Shown here piece by piece: positions 1 to 7,373 of a stretch of DNA of 36,856 bases. This DNA is from an uncultured Kiritimatiellota bacterium (GTDB taxonomy: Bacteria; Verrucomicrobiota; Kiritimatiellia; RFP12; UBA1067). The number at the start of each line of letters is the position of its first letter. Position 1 is the first letter of the stretch. Below the pieces are notes generated by a model, which was not told the DNA's origin, did not search any database, and was given only the letters and a program-made list of their open reading frames with translations. Location: positions 1 through 36,856 of the forward strand of contig CAKUCX010000031.1 in the NCBI GenBank assembly GCA_934643865.1, read 5' to 3'. A program made the translations under genes and the position numbers.

Positions 1-14
1 CCCCCCCCCCAAGT

Positions 15-20
15 TATACT
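15..20 (+). promoter_or_regulatory. Possible -10 element for the first gene
   Basis: TATACT lies about 39 bases ahead of the first start codon, next to a ten-C run at the window edge. It matches the -10 seen before alaS but lacks the TGG extension found in other promoters here. The -35 region would fall outside the window, so this is only a candidate. Confidence 0.25.
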
Positions 21-58
21 CGTCCATCATCGGAAAAAAACGTAGGAGGGGTGTGCAG

Positions 59-3000
59 ATGAAGGCTCGAAGAATGCTGGCGGCGATGGCGGGCGGCGTG
101 TTCCTGCTTGCGTTCGCGGCCGAGGAGGTCCCGGACACGCCCGGGCAGACGGCGGTGTGGGCCTCTCCCGGCGTGCGCGGGAAATACGTCGAGGTGGACT
201 ACTTCGACGACGCCCACTACGAAGGCGGCGTCGCGCCGGATTTCACGAAGCCGTCCGCGACGAACGTCACGATCAGCCTCGCCGCGACGCCGACGGAGGC
301 GAAGCGGCTTCAGGAAATCGCCGACGGCGTGAGCGAGCGCTACTACGGCCTCGTCACGCTCGCGCACCGCTTCTCCGACAAGACCAACGCCGGGACGTAC
401 CTGCACGCGCTGGACGGAGGGCCGTGGACGCAGTTCAGCCTTTGGTGGACGTGGGGGGGCTATGCGCTGGCGCTGACCGACCCGTCCTCCTACGAGGGCT
501 GGTTCGACATCATCGACACGAATCGCGGCGCGTATTCGACCCTCTACCTGCAGGCGTCCGAGGCGTTTACGCCCGTCGTCAACCGTCTTTCCGCGATGGG
601 CGCGCCGAACGTCAAGGCCCCTTCGGGCGCGCGCGCCGTCGTGAAGGAGGTCTTCGGGCCGGGGCTCCTGAACGTCAACCGGGACTGTTCCGCCGCGACC
701 GTGCTGCCGTTACAGAGCGACGGCGTCGTGGAAGTCCTCAACCAGCCCGGGCCGCTCACGGACGTGCGCGTCTGGCGCGGCACGGCGGCGCTGCACGGCC
801 GGCCGCCGGACGGGGACGCCGCGCCGGCGGGCGTGCCGGCGCTGCGCCTCGACGCCGCGCGCGCGGACACGCTGGCGACGACGGCGGACGGCGGATACGT
901 CTACGTCGACGAATGGCGCGACGCGGACGGTCGCGACGTGAAGGCCGTCAAGAATGCGGACGCCAACCGCCCGCGCCTGGATGCGGACGCCGAGACGGGG
1001 GCGCCCGTCGTGAACTTCGGGTCGTATACCAACAACAGCGGCACGTCCGCCCACTTCCCCGCGCTGGGGCCTTCGGGCGTCTTGACGCTCTCGAAGTCGA
1101 TCGCGGGCGCGCGCGAGATCCATCTCGTCTTCCGCGACCAGTTCCGGGGAAGCCCCATGCCGCAGCTGGTGGGCGGCGGCGGCCTGAGCGAATGGGCGCG
1201 CGACTGGCTGCGCCAGGACTGGAACTGCCTCTTCAGCTGGGCCGGCTTCTGCGACACGCCGGTGTACGCGGGCCGGACGCTCTTCAACAACCAGACGACG
1301 CTGGCGGGCGCCCAGCCGGACACGACGCGCCGGCTGAACGTCGTCGCGTCGTCCCTGAACGGCCATGCGGGCGTGGTCAAGCACCTCGGCGCCGTCGCGC
1401 CGGCGGTGTGGCAGGGCGGGGCCGTCCTCGCGGAGGTGATCGTCTACACGAACGAGCTCACCGTCGCCGAGCGTCTCCAGACGCACCGCTACCTGATGCG
1501 CAAGTGGCGGCCCGGCGAGCGGCTCTTCGACTACGGCGCGGTCGTGCTTGGCGCCGGCGCCGCGCTCGACGTGGCCGGCGGCACGCTCGCGGTGCGCGAA
1601 CTCATCCTGCTGGACGGCGCGAAGACGTTCGTGAAGCGCGGCGCGGGCACGCTCCTCCTCTCGCGCGTCACGCCGGCGGACGCCCAGATCCGCGTCGAGG
1701 CGGGCGACGTCGCCTTCACGCCGGACTACGAGCCGACGGCCGAGCCGCAGCCGGCGGCCGACCCGACGCTCCATTTCGACGCCTCGCGCGCGGCGGAGGA
1801 CATCGAGACGTTCGAGGACGCGGACGGGAAGACGCGCGTGGCCGTGTGGCACGACGTGCGCGGGCGCGGCCGGGCGAACGCCGACGGGGACGTCTACACG
1901 CTGCGGTCCGTCGCGGGCGTGACGAACGCGACGGTGGTGGCGGCGCCCGCCGGGCGCACGATGGTCGATCTCGGCCCCTACGCCGTCCTGGACGCCGACA
2001 AGAACGTCGTCAACGACGCGACGGGCCTTTCGTTCTTCCGCAACGGCGTGGTGGAAAAGGCCAATTCAACCACTACCAAGGCGAGCGACCAGCGCCACCG
2101 CGAGGGCTTCCTCGTCTACATGAAGACGGACGACAGGGCCAATGCGCTCGCCTCCCAGGACTGGACGGTCACGAAGATGGCCTCCGGAGCGGGCGACCGG
2201 TTTGCGCACGAGAACTATTCGGCCAACCGCCTCATCGCGGGATACTGGACGTACGACGGCGCCTGGATCGACCCGCACAACGCGAAGAACACGAAAGACG
2301 AGATCCACGTCGTCGCCTTTCGCGGGACGCGTCCGCTCGCGGTCAACGCCTTCGGCCTCGACCGCGGCGACGTGGCCCAGGCCGGCGGCGTGCGCATCGG
2401 CGAGGTCATCTACTACGGACGCACGCTGACCTCGCAGGAGCGGCGCGACACGGAGCTCTACCTGCTCAGGAAGTGGAAGGGCGCCGCCGCGCATCCGCAG
2501 GATGCCTGCCTTGCCGCGCGGTCGGCGGACGTCCTCTACGCCTCCGGCGCGACGGCGACGCAGGACGTCGCGCCGGGCGAGGCGGTCGCGGCCCGGATCC
2601 GCCGCGCGGAGACGCTCGTCAAGACGGGCGCCGGGACGCTGGAGGCGGCGGTCGATCCGCTCATGCTGCGGGCGCTCGACGCGCGGGCGGGGACGCTCGC
2701 GCTCACGCCCGCCCTGTTCCTCGGCGCGGACTTCCACGCCGACGCGACGGACCTCGCCTCCATGCAGTACACGGTCGACGGCGCGGGCGACACGAACGTG
2801 ACGGTCTGGGGCGGCGCGACGGCGCTGACGTCGTTCAAGGTCACGGAGGGGACGGCGTCGGTGTCCGGCACGCCCCGTCTCCCGCAGCGCGTCGGCCTCG
2901 ACGTGAACGGAACGGGGCGCGTCCTGCCGTTCGTCGATCTGGGCGAGCAGGTCCGCTGGAAGGACGCGGCCGCGCGCATCCCCCTGGGCGCGTCCATGAC

Positions 3001-3910
3001 GTGGCCGGACCTGGGCGGCCTCCAGGAATTCCACATCGTCCTGAAGGACAAGACGACGGAAAACCCCTACAACGAGCTGATCGGCTTCACCCAGGCGGAC
3101 TACTACGGGACGAAATGGCCGAACGCGATGGTCCCCTTCCTGCGCCAGGAAAAAGACCAGATCCTCACGAGCTCCGGGTTCAGCGAGGCGCTGTGGAACG
3201 GGTACATCGGCCTGGACGGCACGCAGGTCGCGCCGACGACGTCTTTCGACAACGACGTCCACCTCCTCACGTTCGCCGCGACGTCGCCCGTCACGAACGT
3301 CTTCGCGTTCGCCCGGCGCGAGAACTACCGCATCGGCGGGCAGCTCATCGGCGAGTGCGTCGCCTTCGCGGCGACGAACACGGCCGCGCGGCGGGCCTTC
3401 ATCGAAAGCCACCTGCGGCGGAAATGGCTGAACGCCGACCTCCCCGACGAGACGGACGCGCTCTGGGACCTTGACCGGATCGCGTGTACCAACGGCGCGG
3501 CGGTGTCGTTCGGCGCCTCCGGCAGGGTGCGGGCGCGCGCGCTCGCCGGCGGGGGCGACCTCGCCTTCCCCGCCGGCGGCGGGCTGACGGGCGTGCGCGA
3601 ACTCGCGTTCGCGTTCCGGGGGCGCGGCGACCACGACGCGATGCGGATCAACGGCACGTTCGCCGTGGCCCCGGCGGGGACGGCGACGGTCACGCTCGCC
3701 CTCGCGGACGACGTCCGCCCGGCCGACCTCGTCGGCGTCCACACGCTTCTCGCGGCGACGGCGTTCGAGGACTTCGGCCATTTCGCCGGCTGGACGCTGC
3801 GGACGGCGGGGACGGCGCCCGTGAACGCGCGCGCCTTTCTGCGCGCGCGGGCGGACGAGGGCCTGGTCCTCGAATTCGTCCCGATGGGCACGATCTTGAT
3901 CCTGCGCTAG
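59..3910 (+). CDS. Large secreted LamG-like / autotransporter-repeat protein
   Basis: Predicted exported protein of 1283 residues, probably displayed at the cell surface; substrate unknown. The ATG at 59 is chosen because AGGAGGGG at 44-51 sits seven bases before it; an in-frame GTG at 53 is too close. A signal peptide (MKARRMLAAMAGGVFLLAFA) is followed by a unique region and three concanavalin/LamG-like modules. Modules one and two open with LxxDAxRA (about 261, 571). All three close with a helix ending in RKW (YLMRKW about 478, YLLRKW about 801, HLRRKW about 1117). Autotransporter-associated strand motifs follow the first two (VKRGAGTLLL, VKTGAGTLEA). The protein ends in GTILILR, a tail shared with two other proteins here. 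No transmembrane barrel is evident. Family assignment is by motif only. Confidence 0.85.
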   Translation: MKARRMLAAMAGGVFLLAFAAEEVPDTPGQTAVWASPGVRGKYVEVDYFDDAHYEGGVAPDFTKPSATNVTISLAATPTEAKRLQEIADGVSERYYGLVTLAHRFSDKTNAGTYLHALDGGPWTQFSLWWTWGGYALALTDPSSYEGWFDIIDTNRGAYSTLYLQASEAFTPVVNRLSAMGAPNVKAPSGARAVVKEVFGPGLLNVNRDCSAATVLPLQSDGVVEVLNQPGPLTDVRVWRGTAALHGRPPDGDAAPAGVPALRLDAARADTLATTADGGYVYVDEWRDADGRDVKAVKNADANRPRLDADAETGAPVVNFGSYTNNSGTSAHFPALGPSGVLTLSKSIAGAREIHLVFRDQFRGSPMPQLVGGGGLSEWARDWLRQDWNCLFSWAGFCDTPVYAGRTLFNNQTTLAGAQPDTTRRLNVVASSLNGHAGVVKHLGAVAPAVWQGGAVLAEVIVYTNELTVAERLQTHRYLMRKWRPGERLFDYGAVVLGAGAALDVAGGTLAVRELILLDGAKTFVKRGAGTLLLSRVTPADAQIRVEAGDVAFTPDYEPTAEPQPAADPTLHFDASRAAEDIETFEDADGKTRVAVWHDVRGRGRANADGDVYTLRSVAGVTNATVVAAPAGRTMVDLGPYAVLDADKNVVNDATGLSFFRNGVVEKANSTTTKASDQRHREGFLVYMKTDDRANALASQDWTVTKMASGAGDRFAHENYSANRLIAGYWTYDGAWIDPHNAKNTKDEIHVVAFRGTRPLAVNAFGLDRGDVAQAGGVRIGEVIYYGRTLTSQERRDTELYLLRKWKGAAAHPQDACLAARSADVLYASGATATQDVAPGEAVAARIRRAETLVKTGAGTLEAAVDPLMLRALDARAGTLALTPALFLGADFHADATDLASMQYTVDGAGDTNVTVWGGATALTSFKVTEGTASVSGTPRLPQRVGLDVNGTGRVLPFVDLGEQVRWKDAAARIPLGASMTWPDLGGLQEFHIVLKDKTTENPYNELIGFTQADYYGTKWPNAMVPFLRQEKDQILTSSGFSEALWNGYIGLDGTQVAPTTSFDNDVHLLTFAATSPVTNVFAFARRENYRIGGQLIGECVAFAATNTAARRAFIESHLRRKWLNADLPDETDALWDLDRIACTNGAAVSFGASGRVRARALAGGGDLAFPAGGGLTGVRELAFAFRGRGDHDAMRINGTFAVAPAGTATVTLALADDVRPADLVGVHTLLAATAFEDFGHFAGWTLRTAGTAPVNARAFLRARADEGLVLEFVPMGTILILR
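3791..3907 (+). other. Shared C-terminal tail module, copy 1
   Basis: The last 39 residues run from a Trp (WTLRTAG) to the exact C-terminus (GLVLEFVPMGTILILR). The same frame W-x-[LV]-[RY]-x2-G ... G-T-[IV]-L-[IV]-L-R closes the proteins ending at 6651 and 35202. It could be a sorting or anchoring signal, or simply the closing strand of a shared fold. Confidence 0.6.
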
Positions 3911-3960
3911 CGCGCGCGGCGCGCGATGTTGAGGTTGAATCAAAAGAAGGGGGCTTGGGC

Positions 3961-6651
3961 ATGTTCAATAACGGATGGCTTGTGGCGACGGCACTGTTCG
4001 CGGCGGCGTCTGCTGGCGCGGCGGCGCTGCCGAACTGGACGGTGACGTGGACGAACGCGGACCACACCGCCGGCACGGCGGCGAATGACCAGAACGCCCT
4101 CGTGCTGCGCGTCTACCGCACGGCGGCGCATGGCGGGTTCGGCCTCGGCGTCGGCATCAAGGGAATGAAGGTGAGCGGGTCGGGCGTCGTCTCCGCCGGC
4201 GACCCCGAGACGCCGGCCTATCTCGACATGCGCGGCCCGGTCACGGGGCCGGACCATGACGCCGACCCGGCGACGAACGCCGTCTGGAAGTTCTCGCATC
4301 TCACGACGCGGTGCTTTGCGCCCAACGACGGCGTGTCCGGCGCGGACGGGCAGCTGCGGCCCGCGCAGTGGCTCACGGGCCTGTACACGCCGGGGACGCT
4401 TGCGCGCGACGGCTGGACGGACGTCTTCCATGTGGACGCGGGGGAGAAGCCCCAGCGCATGAAGGAGATCATCGTCGACGAGCCCGACTTTGCCGGATCC
4501 ATCGGCAATTGGGGGCTCAACGCCGCCGGCATCCTCACGAACCTCGCCTTCCGCACGCCCAAGGCCACGGCGCTGGTCGACCCTCTCGCCCACAGCTGCG
4601 GCGGGGGCATCATGACGCAGATGGACAGGGACTGGGATCTCTCGGGCGTGAAGTACGTCGGCAAGTCGGGGTCGACGGACATGGGCGCGAACGAGTGGGG
4701 CCCGCTGAGCGAAACGCCCCGTCTGGGCATGACGGGCGCGCTGCGCCTTCCCTCGCTCGTCCACATCGCCTCGTTTTTCGGGCAGAGGTCCAGCGCGTTC
4801 TACCGGCTGGGCATCTCGTCGGCGGAGCTGGGGCTCGACGGCAATCTGACGCATCTCGGCGCGGGTGCCTTCTACGACTGCGCGTCGCTGACGAACGTCG
4901 CCCTCGGCGCCTCGCCGCCCGGGAAGACGCTGACGATCGCCCCGGATGCGTTCCACTGCGCGAACCTCCGGACGGTCTACTTCAACGGCGACCGGCCGGC
5001 CTTTACAGGGGCCGCCGACTCCCTCGCCTTCGGTACGTCCGAGACGGCGGAGGGGCAGATCACGTTCTACGTGCGCGACCTGCCGTCGTGGGCGGCCGTC
5101 CTCGCCGAGGCGGACGCGCACGGCGGCTGGGTGGCGGCGGCGACGCTGCGGACGGCCCGTCGCCAGAAGGTCGCGCGCTTCACCGGCTTCTTCAAGCTGC
5201 CGTCCGTCTCGCTGCAGGACCCGCGCTTCGCCGCGCGCTACCGCGAGACCGCGACGATGACGTGCGAGGGGATCTCCCTCGGCGACTATTTCGCCGGCAC
5301 GGTCACGTTCGCGGCGTCGTGCGCCGCGCCGGACGACGCGGCGGAGGATCCGCGCCGCGCGCGGTTCCTGCGCTGGGACGGCGTGCCGCCGGCGCGTGAG
5401 CGCGAGAATCCGCTCACGTGCGCGCTCACGTCGCCGCGCCCGATCCGCGCCGTCTTCGCCCACGACTGGATCATGTCCGACGACGCGGAGCCCGGCCGGA
5501 CGATGGAGAACGGCTTCTGGCGCGTCTGCTGCTACCAGCGGGACGTCGCGCGGGGCTGGCTCGGCATCGGCAAGGCGGCCTCCATCAACGGCAAGGGCTG
5601 CGCGTGGCCGACGACGAAGGAGCGGCGCATGGGTGGCGGCGACCTGAACCTGAACGGCGACGTGTGGCAGCGGGACGGCGACGCGTGGCGGAAGTGGACG
5701 ATCGTGGCGTGCGGGAATCTGGCCTGCTGGACGTATGCTGCGGGCAGCTACAGTGCGCCCAAGCCCGAAAAGGTCCTGGAGGAGGGGGAGTACGACAAGC
5801 TGCCGACGCGCGTGACCTTCCCGGAGACGCTCCTGTGGTGGCCGGGCGAGCTTCAGAACTACGACGCCTGGGACAACGGAAGCGTCCGCTGGCCGATCCG
5901 CGAGGTCATCGCGATCTGCCCGCAGGCCGAAGGGACGGTGAGCGGGTTCACGGTCGGCGCCGTCAGCCTGGTCACGCGCCTGGTCATCCGCGCGCCGAAG
6001 CTCACCGGCCTGGGGTCTCCCGGCTCCTCGTTCGGCCTCTCCTGGGCGAATGCGTCGTTCGCCGAGACGGACTTCGGCGAATGGGACCTGACGGGCGTGA
6101 CCAACGTCGCCGCGAACGCCTTCCGCTGCGCGGTCAAATTCCAGGCCACGGGCACGCTTCATCTGCCGAACGTGCAGACGGTCGGCACGAACGCCTTCCA
6201 TTCGCTGTCGCGGGCGACGGGGCTCGTGATGGGGACGAACGGCCTGTCGCTCGTGAAGATCGGCGATGCGGCCTGCGCGCATCTGGGCGAGCTGACGGAT
6301 CTCGCGCTGGGCGCGAAGGGCCTGGCGCTGGGCGATGCGCTGGGCGCGGCGAGCGTCTTCAAGCTGCCGAAGCTCCGGCGCCTCGCCTTCCCCGGGCCGG
6401 CGCTGCCGGCCGAGACGGTGGACGCGATCCTGGGCGAGGTGGCCGCCTCCGACGCGGCGAAGCAGGTGACGATCTACGCGTCGCTGGTGAACGGCTGGGA
6501 TGCGCTCGCCGACGCCCCCACGGCGGAGGAGGCGGCCGCGGCCCCGGACGCGCCGCGCTGGGGCGTCTACCGCAAGGGCGCCCGCAAGGCCTGGCTCGTC
6601 CACGCGCCTTCCGCGTATGATCCGCGCGGCACGATCCTCGTCCTCCGCTGA
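3961..6651 (+). CDS. Secreted BspA-type leucine-rich-repeat protein
   Basis: Predicted exported protein of 896 residues. The ATG at 3961 follows AAGAAGGGGG (3944-3953) and opens a signal peptide (MFNNGWLVATALFAAASAGA). The open frame extends further upstream but only inside the previous gene. Two leucine-rich blocks of the LRR_5/BspA kind are visible, near residues 220-350 (LTHLGAGAFYDCASLTNVAL) and 690-800 (NVAANAF, VGTNAFHSLS). Each is introduced by an [DE]WDL[ST]GV motif, suggesting internal duplication. Between them, RFLRWDGVP ... NPLTCALTSPRPIRAVF resembles the secreted bacterial repeat domain ending in AVF. The protein finishes with GTILVLR. Such repeats usually mediate binding; no catalytic site is seen. 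It lies 50 bases after the LamG-like gene and is probably co-transcribed with it. Confidence 0.82.
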   Translation: MFNNGWLVATALFAAASAGAAALPNWTVTWTNADHTAGTAANDQNALVLRVYRTAAHGGFGLGVGIKGMKVSGSGVVSAGDPETPAYLDMRGPVTGPDHDADPATNAVWKFSHLTTRCFAPNDGVSGADGQLRPAQWLTGLYTPGTLARDGWTDVFHVDAGEKPQRMKEIIVDEPDFAGSIGNWGLNAAGILTNLAFRTPKATALVDPLAHSCGGGIMTQMDRDWDLSGVKYVGKSGSTDMGANEWGPLSETPRLGMTGALRLPSLVHIASFFGQRSSAFYRLGISSAELGLDGNLTHLGAGAFYDCASLTNVALGASPPGKTLTIAPDAFHCANLRTVYFNGDRPAFTGAADSLAFGTSETAEGQITFYVRDLPSWAAVLAEADAHGGWVAAATLRTARRQKVARFTGFFKLPSVSLQDPRFAARYRETATMTCEGISLGDYFAGTVTFAASCAAPDDAAEDPRRARFLRWDGVPPARERENPLTCALTSPRPIRAVFAHDWIMSDDAEPGRTMENGFWRVCCYQRDVARGWLGIGKAASINGKGCAWPTTKERRMGGGDLNLNGDVWQRDGDAWRKWTIVACGNLACWTYAAGSYSAPKPEKVLEEGEYDKLPTRVTFPETLLWWPGELQNYDAWDNGSVRWPIREVIAICPQAEGTVSGFTVGAVSLVTRLVIRAPKLTGLGSPGSSFGLSWANASFAETDFGEWDLTGVTNVAANAFRCAVKFQATGTLHLPNVQTVGTNAFHSLSRATGLVMGTNGLSLVKIGDAACAHLGELTDLALGAKGLALGDALGAASVFKLPKLRRLAFPGPALPAETVDAILGEVAASDAAKQVTIYASLVNGWDALADAPTAEEAAAAPDAPRWGVYRKGARKAWLVHAPSAYDPRGTILVLR
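6559..6648 (+). other. Shared C-terminal tail module, copy 2
   Basis: The last 30 residues run from WGVYRKG to DPRGTILVLR at the stop codon. WxVYxxG and the terminal GTxLxLR match the tail of the protein ending at 35202, although the bodies of the two proteins are unrelated by eye. Confidence 0.6.
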
Positions 6652-6683
6652 GCGCGCCGCCGCGTCGGGCGCGCGACGCCAAG

Positions 6684-6702
6684 TATGGTATAATGCGCGG
6701 CA
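6684..6702 (+). promoter_or_regulatory. Extended -10 promoter of rpe, probably leaderless
   Basis: TGG at 6686-6688 precedes TATAAT at 6689-6694. Seven bases separate it from the ATG at 6702, so transcription should start at or next to the start codon. No Shine-Dalgarno sequence would be included. No clear -35 is visible. Confidence 0.65.
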
Positions 6703-7373
6703 TGGACGTTCAGATCCTTCCCTCCCTCCTCGCGGCCGACGTCGGCGCGCTCGGCGCGGAAATCGCCCGCGTGGCGCGCTCCGGCGCGGACGCGCTGCAC
6801 CTCGACGTCATGGACGCGCATTTCGTGCCGAACCTCTCGTTCGGCCCCGACGTCGTGGCGCTTGCGCGCCGCGTCGCGCCGGGGCTTTTCCGCAACGTCC
6901 ACCTGATGATGACGCGCCCCGATCTCTATCTGGAAGCCTTTGCGCGGGCGGGCGCGCAGACGATCCAGGTCCACGTGGAGGCCGACTGCGATCTCCACGC
7001 GGAACTGGCCCGCATCCGGGCGCTGGGGCTGCGCGCGGGGCTCGTCCTCAACCCCGAGACGCCGGCCGGGCGGGTCTTCCCCTACCTGAAGGCGTGTGAC
7101 GAACTGCTCGTGATGACGGTCCATCCCGGGTACGGCGGGCAGACGTTCATCGCGGACTGCCTTGCGAAAGTCACGGCCGTCCGCGCCCGCGCCCCGCATC
7201 TCGACGTGATGGTCGATGGCGGCGTGAACGCCGAGACGGCCGTCCTCGCCGCCCGGGCCGGCGCCAACCAGTTCGTCGCCGGCAGCTACCTCTTCCGCCA
7301 GGCGGACATGGCGGCGGCGGTCGCCGCCCTGCGCGCGGCCTGTGCGGCCGCCCTCCCCGCCCGGCATGGTTGA
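6702..7373 (+). CDS. rpe: Ribulose-phosphate 3-epimerase
   Basis: Interconverts ribulose 5-phosphate and xylulose 5-phosphate in the cytoplasmic pentose phosphate pathway. The 223-residue product has normal family length. Signature motifs occur in order: ILPSLLAAD, HLDVMDAHFVPNLSFGPDV (metal His and Asp), HLMMTRP, MTVHPGYGGQ (metal His) and MVDGGVN (metal Asp, phosphate loop). An upstream ATG at 6693 overlaps the TATAAT box and would add three residues; the ATG at 6702 is preferred because it coincides with the predicted transcription start. The SNF2 gene begins inside the last codons of rpe, so the two are translationally linked though functionally unrelated. Confidence 0.95.
   Translation: MDVQILPSLLAADVGALGAEIARVARSGADALHLDVMDAHFVPNLSFGPDVVALARRVAPGLFRNVHLMMTRPDLYLEAFARAGAQTIQVHVEADCDLHAELARIRALGLRAGLVLNPETPAGRVFPYLKACDELLVMTVHPGYGGQTFIADCLAKVTAVRARAPHLDVMVDGGVNAETAVLAARAGANQFVAGSYLFRQADMAAAVAALRAACAAALPARHG

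Noticed and set aside
15..59. Upstream GTG at 53 as start of the first gene
   Set aside because: It lies only one base after the ribosome site; ATG at 59 has proper spacing.
3880..3910. PEP-CTERM or exosortase signal at the shared tail
   Set aside because: There is no PEP motif and no membrane-spanning helix; only about five hydrophobic residues precede the final Arg.
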